Assembly (NCBI GenBank): GCA_002361935.1
Contig: DESD01000038.1
Location: 1-58,441, forward strand
DNA length: 58,441 bases
Origin: Ruminococcaceae bacterium UBA3323
GTDB taxonomy: Bacteria; Bacillota; Clostridia; Oscillospirales; Acutalibacteraceae
Direction: 5' to 3'
The first letter of the stretch is position 1. Each line of letters begins with the position of its first letter. Below the pieces are notes generated by a model. The model had not been told where the DNA came from, did not search any database, and saw nothing but the letters and a program-made list of their open reading frames with translations. Shown in pieces: positions 1 to 7,876 of this stretch. The position numbers and the translations under genes were made by a program.

Positions 1-42
1 CCATATGAGCGTTGGTTTAAAAAAGTGAACACAGAAGTATAG
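1..42 (+). CDS. C-terminal tail of an upstream gene (partial)
   Basis: From base 1 the first frame is open for 13 codons and ends with TAG at 40-42. The next gene has its own GGAGG ribosome site 6 bases after this stop, so this is probably the last part of a co-transcribed upstream gene. The tail is basic and aromatic (PYERWFKKVNTEV). It is too short to assign a family. Confidence 0.3.
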   Translation, partial: PYERWFKKVNTEV

Positions 43-62
43 TTGTCTGGAGGGCGTAGCAA

Positions 63-563
63 ATGATAGGATCTATATTTATTGTAATTCTTAATGCGTT
101 AATTTGCTTTTGTTTTTTTCGTTTAACAGCGTCATATATTATACAGTATTTGATGAATAATAATGCAGAAAAAAAAAGAAAAAAAGGGCAGTCATTTAAG
201 GATTGGCTGTTATTTAAAAAATTTAGAACGGAGATTCCGAAATATCATATTATAATGTATTATATATGTGGTATGGTATATGTTGTTCTTTTATTTGTAA
301 TGATTATTTTTCATATAGTAAATGCAGATGTTGATAGAATAATTGTGAGAAAACTATGGGCTTATATATTTTTAGGAAATGCTGTTTTATTAGGCGTATA
401 TAATGTAATAGTTTTTGGATTTCATACATCATATACGTTTATTCACAGAATGGATAAAATTCATATTCGTGGAATTAATAAAAAAGAATATCGAGAAAAA
501 ATAAGAAAATTAAATCAGCAGGAGAAAAAAGACTCAAAGAATAAAAAGAAAAGAAATATATGA
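63..563 (+). CDS. Small multi-pass membrane protein, unknown function
   Basis: A 166-residue protein starting at ATG 63, with GGAGG at 50-54 as ribosome site. It shows a hydrophobic N-terminal segment (about residues 1-28), a basic cytoplasm-like stretch (34-58), two further hydrophobic segments (about 62-83 and 95-118), and a strongly basic lysine-rich C-terminus. I do not recognise a family. The stop overlaps the start of the next gene by 4 bases, so the two are probably made together and may act together in the membrane. Its base composition is clearly more AT-rich than the metabolic genes further on, as expected for accessory DNA. Confidence 0.6.
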   Translation: MIGSIFIVILNALICFCFFRLTASYIIQYLMNNNAEKKRKKGQSFKDWLLFKKFRTEIPKYHIIMYYICGMVYVVLLFVMIIFHIVNADVDRIIVRKLWAYIFLGNAVLLGVYNVIVFGFHTSYTFIHRMDKIHIRGINKKEYREKIRKLNQQEKKDSKNKKKRNI

Positions 564-1144
564 AAAAATTTATATTTAATCCACTGTGGAAAACTGATAA
601 AACAGAAGAAAAGCTATCTCAATTAGAAAGAAATGGCTATCGTTTAATAAATGTAAAATTTAATTATTGGTTTTATTTTAAAAAAAGTGAAAAAAGAAAT
701 GTTTCATATTTTTGTTCTTTTTCTGATGGCAGGGGATTAACAATGACAAATTGGGAGTCTTCAATTTGTTCAAATTATTCAGCGCAGAAAATTGATACAA
801 AATTTACTTCTTTAAATTATTATAGGGTAACCAAAGATAATTCCAAAGACGAGTTGCTTTTTCTAAGGGAAACTAAAGAAGATTTTATGAAAAGTAAAAT
901 AAAAGAATTGGTTTTTATATTAATCTTTTTAAGCTTGTTATTTGTTTTTCTTTGCTTTTTAATTCACTTGATGATTTTTAAAATAATTTTTGCAATAATT
1001 TCTACAGTAACTGTTGTGATTACTCTGTTGAATTTATATGGTTTTATCGTTCAGTACAAAAAATGCAAAACAATTAATAGCAGAATTAAAATAATGATAC
1101 AAACACATATAGGTAAATCTTCTTCATCCACAAAAGACAATTAA
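560..1144 (+). CDS. DUF2812-like membrane protein
   Basis: A 194-residue protein whose ATG lies inside the stop of the previous gene (ATGA overlap), so translation is probably coupled. The N-terminal 100 residues have the pattern I associate with DUF2812: a W-x-x-x-x-x-E-x-x-L-x-x-L opening, then a G-Y-R-L segment and a beta-rich YWFYFKK stretch. Two adjacent hydrophobic segments follow (about 114-135 and 138-165), then a short polar tail. DUF2812 proteins are often found beside PadR-type regulators, and the cut-off gene upstream could be one, but that cannot be seen here. Function unknown; the family call is from pattern recognition only. Confidence 0.5.
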   Translation: MKKFIFNPLWKTDKTEEKLSQLERNGYRLINVKFNYWFYFKKSEKRNVSYFCSFSDGRGLTMTNWESSICSNYSAQKIDTKFTSLNYYRVTKDNSKDELLFLRETKEDFMKSKIKELVFILIFLSLLFVFLCFLIHLMIFKIIFAIISTVTVVITLLNLYGFIVQYKKCKTINSRIKIMIQTHIGKSSSSTKDN

Positions 1145-1211
1145 AACAACAAGCGGAAGACTGCTTGCATTGAAAATATAACCCAAAATGTTATCAGATA
1201 ATGTTTCAATG

Positions 1212-1238
1212 GTATTGCTTCACAAGGTGAAACAATAC
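1212..1238 (+). other. Hairpin in the leader of the 1264 gene
   Basis: GTATTG and TTCAC pair with GTGAA and CAATAC around an AAG loop, with one opposed C/A pair. No T-run follows, so it is not a standard terminator. It lies 12 bases upstream of the AGGAG ribosome site of the next gene. The rest of 1145-1263 shows nothing further. Confidence 0.35.
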
Positions 1239-1263
1239 AAATTATGCCTTAGGAGAAATTAAT

Positions 1264-1770
1264 ATGGGTAACTATTTTGTAATGAGTATGAGATTTAATA
1301 AATGCAATGCTTCCGATTTTGGGCTTATATCAAATGGTATGAACACGGCAATTCATCCGAATGATAACTCAATATGGATAAAGACTGCTTTATACGATTT
1401 TGGCTGGGGAAAAGAAAATGGGTTTTATAAAACTCCTCTTCCAAACTTTGATACTCTATTTGAACTTGCACTGTATAGCACAAATAGAGAGGATATGTAT
1501 GGTGCAGCCGCTATTATTCTTGAGAAATTTGCTGATGAATTATTGTGCCAATGTGAGATAGTAGCAAATGATTGTCTTCAAGCAAAAGAGTTTAAAAAAC
1601 TGGTGGAGTTATTTAAATTATGGTTGCCAGAAAACAGATGTTCTGTTGTTCAAAAGACATACGAACAAATCCAAGATGACTACGCAAGATGGAAGAAAAT
1701 ATCTGAAATCGCAAAAAAGTATAGTAAACACACAGGGAAAGAATATGGGGGTTCCTTGTATTGTTGGTAA
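1264..1770 (+). CDS. Hypothetical protein, possibly an immunity-type protein
   Basis: A 168-residue soluble protein with AGGAG about 8 bases before ATG 1264. It has an aromatic, acidic N-terminal half and a helical C-terminal half rich in Lys and Glu; no signal peptide or membrane segment. I do not recognise the family. Size, composition and position next to a probable toxin C-terminal remnant (1773-1890) and another small acidic gene (1903-2196) resemble the immunity-gene arrays of polymorphic toxin loci, but that is inference. The C-terminus may be altered, because the open frame of the remnant begins just after this stop. Confidence 0.45.
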   Translation: MGNYFVMSMRFNKCNASDFGLISNGMNTAIHPNDNSIWIKTALYDFGWGKENGFYKTPLPNFDTLFELALYSTNREDMYGAAAIILEKFADELLCQCEIVANDCLQAKEFKKLVELFKLWLPENRCSVVQKTYEQIQDDYARWKKISEIAKKYSKHTGKEYGGSLYCW

Positions 1771-1772
1771 GC

Positions 1773-1890
1773 TGGGCAGAAGAATATGGAATAAATGCCC
1801 ACGAACCTCAGACGCATTATGGTAGAAGTGGTATTTGGGGATATACAGAACATATTAAAGTATTTAATGAACATATACCGATAAAATGAT
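1773..1890 (+). pseudogene. Possible polymorphic-toxin C-terminal remnant
   Basis: A frame without a good start reads 38 residues to TGA at 1888-1890. Its end has a Gly/His/Trp-rich pattern (HYGRSGIWGYTEH, then NEHIPIK) reminiscent of the extreme C-terminus of bacterial secreted nuclease toxins of the Rhs/WapA/LXG kind. A small acidic gene starts 12 bases after the stop, the position where cognate immunity genes usually sit. The body of a toxin is missing, so if the reading is right this is an orphan tail left by recombination. It could also be the frameshifted end of the preceding gene. Confidence 0.35.
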
Positions 1891-1902
1891 TGGAGTATAT
1901 TT

Positions 1903-2196
1903 ATGACAAAAGTTAATATAGTTTTTGATGATTTTTTCGACGACGCAGACATCATAGCAGTACCTGATGAACTGGTATCAAACATAGAAGCAATAGGGCA
2001 GGAGTTTTTACATTGGGTTCCTCATGCAACAGATAGTGATTATTGGGTAATTATAGATGGACGTAAATGTTGTAATTCAGAAACAGTTGGATTTATAAAA
2101 TGGTTAAATTCTAATTATTGTGCAAACACAGAAAAGGCATATATTGTAGCACAAAATACAAATTATAACCCTGAATATCCGATTATAGAATTTTAA
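1903..2196 (+). CDS. Small acidic protein, candidate immunity protein
   Basis: A 97-residue acidic soluble protein with a GGAG ribosome site about 9 bases before ATG 1903. The N-terminus is rich in Asp and Phe (VFDDFFDDAD), followed by a tryptophan-containing beta-rich core; no signal peptide. I recognise no named family. Its place directly after the toxin-like tail, its small size and its acidity fit a cognate immunity protein, but this is inferred from context only. A strong terminator follows at 2246. Confidence 0.45.
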   Translation: MTKVNIVFDDFFDDADIIAVPDELVSNIEAIGQEFLHWVPHATDSDYWVIIDGRKCCNSETVGFIKWLNSNYCANTEKAYIVAQNTNYNPEYPIIEF

Positions 2197-2245
2197 AAAC
2201 ACAAGGAGAACACAGGAAACAGTTCCACGTATTAAGGCAAATGGA

Positions 2246-2273
2246 GAGGGTGATTCAGTTCACCCTCTTTTTT
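2246..2273 (+). terminator. Rho-independent terminator
   Basis: A perfect 8-bp stem, GAGGGTGA against TCACCCTC, with a 6-base loop and a run of six T. It closes the accessory gene group ending at 2196. Confidence 0.85.
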
Positions 2274-2423
2274 CGTTAATATGGAGAATGATTCTTGTGT
2301 TGGTAACATAATCGGCAAAAAAGTTTATCCGTATAAAAAAGCTGCGAATAAATCTGACCTTTACATAAAATCAGTTGATTTTTTAAAGGAAAAATATATA
2401 ATAGCTGTGGTTGAGCACCTTAC

Positions 2424-2456
2424 GCACACAAGGCTTTCTTGTGTGCCCTTTTGTTT
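2424..2456 (+). terminator. Terminator-like hairpin
   Basis: A perfect 9-bp stem, GCACACAAG against CTTGTGTGC, with a 5-base loop followed by CCTTTTGTTT. No convincing gene lies between this and the terminator at 2246, so it may end a lost gene or act as a second stop. The rest of 2274-2580 holds nothing I can support. Confidence 0.6.
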
Positions 2457-2580
2457 CAGGAGAATTATAAAAATGTAGTTAATGCTTTATCCTATCCTAA
2501 TTATTGTTACAGAAATACAGTTACAATATTTGTGCGAAGTCAACGCCTGAAGCTTATATATTCTTTATCGGCAATGTTTA

Positions 2581-2627
2581 AGGCAGAAGCACTGTATGCT
2601 ACGCAGTGCTCCTGCCTATTTTTTTCT
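2581..2627. terminator. Hairpin terminator between convergent units (GGCAG family)
   Basis: A 14-bp stem with one mismatch (AGGCAGAAGCACTG against CAGTGCTCCTGCCT), then ATTTTTTT on the plus strand. It sits just beyond the end of mutY on the minus strand, where the U-tract is weaker. The base of the stem resembles the hairpins at 14686, 20508, 29513 and 37592. Confidence 0.7.
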
Positions 2628-2631
2628 GTTT

Positions 2632-3702
2632 TTAATTTCTTTCTGCTTTATCGGTTTCATCAGGAAATTCAAAGAACATGCGGAATGCAGTCGGCAGTGC
2701 ATAGACAGTCTGAATTTCCTGCGCAGTTGCCCAGGTAAAATCAGATGGCTTTTTTGTACAGGAAATATGATAACAGGTCATCTGCCATTTTATATGCGTA
2801 AAGATATGAATACGGTGTATCTGTTTGTGTACTTCCACGGGCTGAACACCCAAGGTATCGGCAGTATGCAGTGCAAGATTAACGTCCATTTTGCCTTGAA
2901 CATTCGGAAGCTGCCATAATCCGGACAGCAGACCGCTTTCCGTACGCTTTGTCAGGGCGTATCGCTCTCCGCATTGCAGTAAAAATACCGTGCGATCTTC
3001 CAAACGCTTATCCTTTTTCGGTTGTTTAACCGGATACTGCAGAACTGTATTGTTCGCATATGCGCGGCAGAAATTGTTTGCAGGGCACTTGTTACATTTT
3101 GGCGATTTTGGGGTACAAACCGTTGCACCAAGCTCCATTAATGCCTGTGTAAACTGACCGCAATTGTCTTTCGGGTATACCTTTTCAAGCTGTTCGGCAA
3201 TTTCATTTTTGGTTTGTATACAATCAATGGGTGCATCATTTTCAGTTATGCGTGTGATAATGCGCAGTACATTGCCGTCTACTGCCGCATATGGCTTGTT
3301 GAAACAGATAGAGGCAATGGCGCCTGCAGTGTATGGTCCAATGCCGGGCAGAGCACGAATGTCCTTATATTGCTTTGGGAAACATCCGTTATATTGTGTT
3401 TCAATTATGTGTGCTGCTTTTTGCAGATTGCGAGCACGGTTATAATATCCAAGACCCTCCCACAGCTTAAAAAGCCGGCTTTCCGGTGCCTCCGCCAAAG
3501 CCTGAATGTTTGGAAGCTGTTCTAAAAATCGAAGATAATATGTCCGCACAGCTTCCACGCGTGTCTGCTGCAGCATAATTTCTGACAGCCAGACATGATA
3601 GGGCTCGGTGTCCTGCCTCCATGGCAGAATACGTGCATTTTTCTTGTACCATGGCAGCAGCGTACCCGGCAGTTTTTGGTAAATTGAATCAGTTGTTTTC
3701 AA
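2632..3702 (-). CDS. mutY: A/G-specific adenine glycosylase MutY
   Basis: A 356-residue base-excision repair enzyme that removes adenine paired with 8-oxoguanine. Features seen: an N-terminal WRQDTEPYHVWLSEIMLQQTRV segment read as separate motifs (LPWRQ, then EIMLQQT with the catalytic Glu); the helix-hairpin-helix LPGIGPYTAGAI with the lysine-position residue of MutY-type enzymes; VDGNVLRI with the conserved Asp; a C-x6-C-x2-C-x5-C iron-sulfur loop near residues 198-214; and a C-terminal NUDIX-like 8-oxoG recognition domain. Length is normal. It is transcribed alone, divergently from the sugar operon, and ends at a shared hairpin. The start is preceded by an AAGGAG ribosome site. Confidence 0.93.
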   Translation of the reverse strand: MKTTDSIYQKLPGTLLPWYKKNARILPWRQDTEPYHVWLSEIMLQQTRVEAVRTYYLRFLEQLPNIQALAEAPESRLFKLWEGLGYYNRARNLQKAAHIIETQYNGCFPKQYKDIRALPGIGPYTAGAIASICFNKPYAAVDGNVLRIITRITENDAPIDCIQTKNEIAEQLEKVYPKDNCGQFTQALMELGATVCTPKSPKCNKCPANNFCRAYANNTVLQYPVKQPKKDKRLEDRTVFLLQCGERYALTKRTESGLLSGLWQLPNVQGKMDVNLALHTADTLGVQPVEVHKQIHRIHIFTHIKWQMTCYHISCTKKPSDFTWATAQEIQTVYALPTAFRMFFEFPDETDKAERN

Positions 3703-3932
3703 TGGCTTCTCCTTTTTTCGCTAATGAATCTATACAAAAGTATATATCAACAGTAATTATGACAGATTATAATTGCATTATATTCCGAAAAGCAGATAAT
3801 CGCAAGAGGTACTATGTTCCATATGCTTTTTTCAAGCTGTAAGCCGGTTCTGCCGGCAGGTGATTTTTCCGATAAGTTGAAGAAGCTTATGAGGCAGCAG
3901 ACCGTTGTTCGGCAATGCAGTGGAAATGGGAA

Positions 3933-3961
3933 TTGACAGTCTGTTGAAATACATGTATAAT
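3933..3961 (+). promoter_or_regulatory. Consensus sigma-A promoter of the first glycan operon
   Basis: TTGACA at 3933-3938, a 17-base spacer and TATAAT at 3956-3961: both boxes match the consensus exactly. A 10-base palindrome, ATACATGTAT (3949-3958), overlaps the -10 box. It is a possible operator for the ROK regulator encoded immediately downstream, which would then repress its own operon. The rest of 3703-3985 shows no gene. Confidence 0.8.
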
Positions 3962-4003
3962 AACTTAAAACACCCCGTGTCATAAGTGTATGGAGGTATG
4001 ACC

Positions 4004-4978
4004 TTGGTTGAGCAGAAAACTTTAAAAAGTATTAGAAATAAAAATCTGTCTGACATTCTGCAGGTGCTCAGGAATAAAGGTGCCTGCAGTTTTGCAGAGC
4101 TTACGGAAAACACCGACGGCGGTTTGACTACAGTGAAAAAATGCGTTTTTCAGGCGATGGATTTCGGAATGATTGTTGAGGGGGATATTGCAGATTCAAC
4201 AGGAGGCCGAAAGGCTAAACAATATCTTATCAATGAAAACTATCAGTACTTTCTATTTCTTATTGTAGATAATAATGATTTGGTTTTTAGGATTTATAAT
4301 TTTAAATTCGAATGTGTGGAAAAGTATTCCGTTCATTTTGATATGAATGAATTCTTTGATGTGATGTGCAGCCATATTTATGAATCTATAAGTAAATATG
4401 CTATCGGAACGCTTTGTCTGTCTATGCCCTGTGTAGTAAAGGACGGGGTCATTCTTAATTGGTATTATAATCCGAATATGAATGGCTTTGACCTGAAATC
4501 AGCTCTTGAAAATAAGTATCATTTGAATACGATTATTCAGAATGATATGAAACTGACAGTTATCGGTGAAAGTACAGAAAACAGACAGAATACAAAAAAT
4601 ATTGTGACTATGCAGTTTGGTCATAACGGTATCGGTGTCGGGGAAATGGCGAACGGTCACCTGCTTGAGGGTAACGCAGGATTTGCAGGTGAGGTTGGTT
4701 TTATAAATGATTTGCGTAAAAATATAATGGGTATTTCTTATCCTGCAAAAATTGTAAGAAACGTAATTATATTTTTAAACCCCGAGGTGATTGTGTTTTA
4801 CAGATCAGACAGGCAAAATCAGTTTAAAGAAATATTTGATAAAGCGGTTTTGGGTTTGCCGCACTATGCTGTCCCCAGATTTGAAATATCCGGTTCTTAT
4901 AATGACAGTATAACGGCAGGAATGATATCATTGATAAACAAATACGGATTTTTTAAGAAAGTTGAGGAAGAAAAATGA
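4004..4978 (+). CDS. ROK-family transcriptional regulator
   Basis: A probable sugar-responsive repressor of the operon it heads. Residues about 10-65 form a winged helix-turn-helix (SFAELTENTDGGLTTVKK), followed by a ROK fold with the glycine-rich FGHNGIGVGEMANG and NAGFAGEVGFI motifs. I chose TTG 4004, which lies 6 bases after GGAGGT (3992-3997); ATG 3998 is too close to that site. The cysteine-rich zinc motif (CxCGxxGC) that normally follows the GE-GH region in ROK proteins is absent and the C-terminus is short, so it looks like a divergent sensor without kinase activity. Its stop overlaps the start of the transporter gene by 4 bases. Confidence 0.75.
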   Translation: MVEQKTLKSIRNKNLSDILQVLRNKGACSFAELTENTDGGLTTVKKCVFQAMDFGMIVEGDIADSTGGRKAKQYLINENYQYFLFLIVDNNDLVFRIYNFKFECVEKYSVHFDMNEFFDVMCSHIYESISKYAIGTLCLSMPCVVKDGVILNWYYNPNMNGFDLKSALENKYHLNTIIQNDMKLTVIGESTENRQNTKNIVTMQFGHNGIGVGEMANGHLLEGNAGFAGEVGFINDLRKNIMGISYPAKIVRNVIIFLNPEVIVFYRSDRQNQFKEIFDKAVLGLPHYAVPRFEISGSYNDSITAGMISLINKYGFFKKVEEEK

Positions 4979-6552
4979 GTATATCATTAAAGGATAAAAC
5001 AACAAAAGAAATATTGGCTTTTTCTTTAGTGCCATTTGGTACAAGTACTATTTACGGTATAATGGGAACAGCCCTTAATCTCTATTTTACGGATGTTCTG
5101 GGCTTGTCACTTGCCATGACAAGTATTATATTGTCGGCAACCAGAATCTGGGATGCAGTTAACGATCCTCTGATGGGAATGATTGTTGATAAAACGCATA
5201 CAAAAATGGGTAAATGCCGTCCGTACATATTATGGATGACAGTTCCTGTAATCATAGCAACTGCCCTGCTTTTTGCGCCGGTAAATTTCGGGCAGAAGGG
5301 AAATTTCATTTATGCTATCATTGCTTATCTTGTCTATTATACCGCATACACGGCGCTTGATATTCCTTATCAGGGTCTTGCTCCTTTGGTATTCCCGAAT
5401 GATAAACAGCGAGTTAAGGCGCTTTCTTTCAGTAATATAATCGGCTCTCTCGGTTCTGTTCTTCCGTCACTGCTCTTCTTCACAATTGCAGGCTTATGGG
5501 GAAGGGATAATCAAAGCACCGGTTATTTCAGTGCAGCGCTTATCTTTGCCGTAATCGGCGGAGTGCCGATGCTTTTCGCTGCTTTCGGCGTGAAGGAAAA
5601 AGTTTATATTCCTCCCAAAAAGGAAAAATATATTGATGGTTTAAAAATTGTTTTTAAGGACAAAAAATTTGTTTGCCTGGTTATAGCGTTTTTCTTTTCG
5701 GCTTTGGTAAATATGGGCGCAATGTTCCTTCCTTATTTTGCAAAATGGAACTGTGCAGGTGTTATTCCGATTGATGCATTATGCGAATGGCTTAAAAATA
5801 CATTCGGTCTTAATATTCAGCTGACAAGCGAAGGGCTTCTTACACCTCTTCTTCAGATTGGCAGCGGTGCTTCCTATATGCTTTCTATGGCACTTGTTCC
5901 GGTGTTCTTGAAAAAGATGGATAAAAAAACGCTTTTGATAGGCACATCCATTTTCGGTATCATTGCCGATATTGCATGCTTTGTTATTGGCGTATGGATT
6001 ATTCCATATAACACTGTGGCAGGTGCTGTTACATACACAATTTTAAGATTCTTTACAAACTTCCCGATTGGTATTATGACAGTGTTGTTTGCTGCAATGT
6101 TCTCGGACGTTATTGATGATATAGAAATGAGAACAGGAAAAAGGCTTGAAGGAACCGTGTTCTCATTCAGAAGCCTTTTGAATAAAATCGCAATTGCAGT
6201 CGGTAACGTTTTGATGCTTGCTGTTGTTGATAATTTCGGCTATGATGCAGATGTTATGTCTGAAATAACAAATAATCTTGCACAGCCGTTAATTGAAAGC
6301 ACCACGCAGGCAACGGTTGTAGGCGGTGTTAACTATACTACGCTTTTGAATGTAATCTTCTTTATGCTTACCGCTTTCGGTGCAATCGGTCTTATTTTAC
6401 AGGCAATACCTATGTTCTTATATAAATTTGACGAAAAGGCACAGGAAAGCAAGCTGAAAGTATTCCGTGCAGAAAAGGAAAAAAGAATGATTGAAGAACT
6501 TAATGCCCTTGCAGATGAACAGGAGCATTGTGAAAAACAAATAAAGGAGTAA
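4975..6552 (+). CDS. GPH-family sugar:cation symporter (MelB-like)
   Basis: A 525-residue major-facilitator protein of the glycoside-pentoside-hexuronide family, with about 12 hydrophobic segments. Helix II carries RIWDAVNDPLMG, with the two acidic residues four apart that bind the coupling cation in MelB-type carriers. The following loop, VDKTHTKMGKCRPYI, is the usual basic GPH signature. A long charged C-terminal tail (about residues 490-525) faces the cytosol. The gene overlaps the ROK gene and lies 11 bases before the phosphoesterase gene. It probably imports the oligosaccharide that the downstream cytosolic glycosidases degrade; the substrate itself is not evident from sequence. Confidence 0.85.
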   Translation: MSISLKDKTTKEILAFSLVPFGTSTIYGIMGTALNLYFTDVLGLSLAMTSIILSATRIWDAVNDPLMGMIVDKTHTKMGKCRPYILWMTVPVIIATALLFAPVNFGQKGNFIYAIIAYLVYYTAYTALDIPYQGLAPLVFPNDKQRVKALSFSNIIGSLGSVLPSLLFFTIAGLWGRDNQSTGYFSAALIFAVIGGVPMLFAAFGVKEKVYIPPKKEKYIDGLKIVFKDKKFVCLVIAFFFSALVNMGAMFLPYFAKWNCAGVIPIDALCEWLKNTFGLNIQLTSEGLLTPLLQIGSGASYMLSMALVPVFLKKMDKKTLLIGTSIFGIIADIACFVIGVWIIPYNTVAGAVTYTILRFFTNFPIGIMTVLFAAMFSDVIDDIEMRTGKRLEGTVFSFRSLLNKIAIAVGNVLMLAVVDNFGYDADVMSEITNNLAQPLIESTTQATVVGGVNYTTLLNVIFFMLTAFGAIGLILQAIPMFLYKFDEKAQESKLKVFRAEKEKRMIEELNALADEQEHCEKQIKE

Positions 6553-6563
6553 AATTTAAAAAA

Positions 6564-7874
6564 GTGAAAAAAGTGATGATGATTATAATTTGTATTATAT
6601 TGGTTATAGGAATTGCGGCCGGAGCATTTGTTGGTTATGAATACATAAATTTAATTGGAAAAACGGAAATTAAGTCATTTGAAACCGAGAATGCTTCCTT
6701 TAAGGTTGCTGTTATTTCTGATACGCAGATTCCGCCTACCGAAGAGGCTTTGAAAAATGATGACACATATCTTCAAAATCTGAAAAAGGCATTGACTGTT
6801 ATAAAAAACAATAATGCGGATATGATTCTGTTTGCCGGTGATATCGGAGATTTAGGCACACGCTTTGCTTTTCAGACCTATGCTGATGCAATTGATGAGA
6901 TATTCGGTGATGATAAGCCGATTATTCAGACAATAATGGGCAATCACGATTATTGGAACAAGGATGCTTTTTCAGCTGTTAATCATATTAAAGCTTTTAA
7001 AGAAATTATGGGCGAGTCGCCTTGGACGCATTATGTTGTAAACGGGTATCATTTTATTGGCGCTTCTCCGAATTACGGCAGTATGACGGGCGCATATAAA
7101 ATAACATCCAAATGGCTTGATAAAGAGCTGGAGAAGGCAAGCGCCGATTCAGAAGGTAAGCCGATTATTGTTATGACGCACAATCAGCCGAAGAATACAA
7201 GCTACGGAAGTGAAGATTGGGGAGATACAACGATTGATGCGGTGTTATCAAAGTATCCGAATGTAATTGATTTCAGCGGTCATGTTCATTATTCGCTCCT
7301 TGATGAACGTTCAATATGGCAGGGCGGATATACCGTTATCAATACGCAGTCGCTTTCCTATACAGAGTTGGAACAGGGAAAAGAGAACGGCACAATTCCG
7401 CCGAATGCCGATTCTACCCCAATGGGATATATCATGGATTTCTCGGATAATGCCATTGATATTCATCGTATAAATTTTGCGGATGGAAATATGGGAACAG
7501 AAGAAAAATCCGATATGCTCTGGAGCTTTTCTCTTCCATATGAAAACAATAAAAAATATTCCTTTGAATCAAGAAAGGCAGATAATAAGGCGCCTGTTAT
7601 GAAGGATGCGCAGGGAACTGCAACGGTAAACAAGGATAAGGTTGTTTTATCCTTTGCTGCCGGTACAGATGATGATTTTGTGCATTCCTATAAGGTTTTG
7701 ATTGATGACTCGGATGAAAAATACTTCTTCAGCGATTTTTATAACGGAATTGATGCCATGAATACTACGGTGCAGCTTGAACTTGAAAACGACGGCAAAA
7801 CACATCAGTACAAAATTTATGCTGTTGACAGCTGGGGCGAAGAAAGTGAAAACTGTATAACGATTAATAATTAA
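6564..7874 (+). CDS. Membrane-anchored calcineurin-like metallophosphoesterase
   Basis: A 436-residue protein starting at GTG 6564. An N-terminal basic residue pair and a hydrophobic segment (residues 5-27) form a signal anchor that would place the enzyme outside the cell. The PF00149 motifs appear in order: VISDTQI (Gln where His is usual), AGDIGD, MGNHDYW, VMTHNQP and SGHVHYS. About 110 C-terminal residues look like an Ig/fibronectin-type module. It lies within a glycosidase operon, 11 bases after the transporter gene and 2 before GH36, so I infer that it removes phosphate groups from the glycan before uptake. The family also includes nucleotide and lipid phosphatases, so substrate remains open. 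Confidence 0.8.
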   Translation: MKKVMMIIICIILVIGIAAGAFVGYEYINLIGKTEIKSFETENASFKVAVISDTQIPPTEEALKNDDTYLQNLKKALTVIKNNNADMILFAGDIGDLGTRFAFQTYADAIDEIFGDDKPIIQTIMGNHDYWNKDAFSAVNHIKAFKEIMGESPWTHYVVNGYHFIGASPNYGSMTGAYKITSKWLDKELEKASADSEGKPIIVMTHNQPKNTSYGSEDWGDTTIDAVLSKYPNVIDFSGHVHYSLLDERSIWQGGYTVINTQSLSYTELEQGKENGTIPPNADSTPMGYIMDFSDNAIDIHRINFADGNMGTEEKSDMLWSFSLPYENNKKYSFESRKADNKAPVMKDAQGTATVNKDKVVLSFAAGTDDDFVHSYKVLIDDSDEKYFFSDFYNGIDAMNTTVQLELENDGKTHQYKIYAVDSWGEESENCITINN

Positions 7875-7876
7875 GT

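Noticed and set aside
2281..2478. 65-codon open frame after the terminator at 2246
   Set aside because: No ribosome site, begins right after a terminator, and its second half runs through the hairpin at 2424. Composition gives no protein-like pattern.
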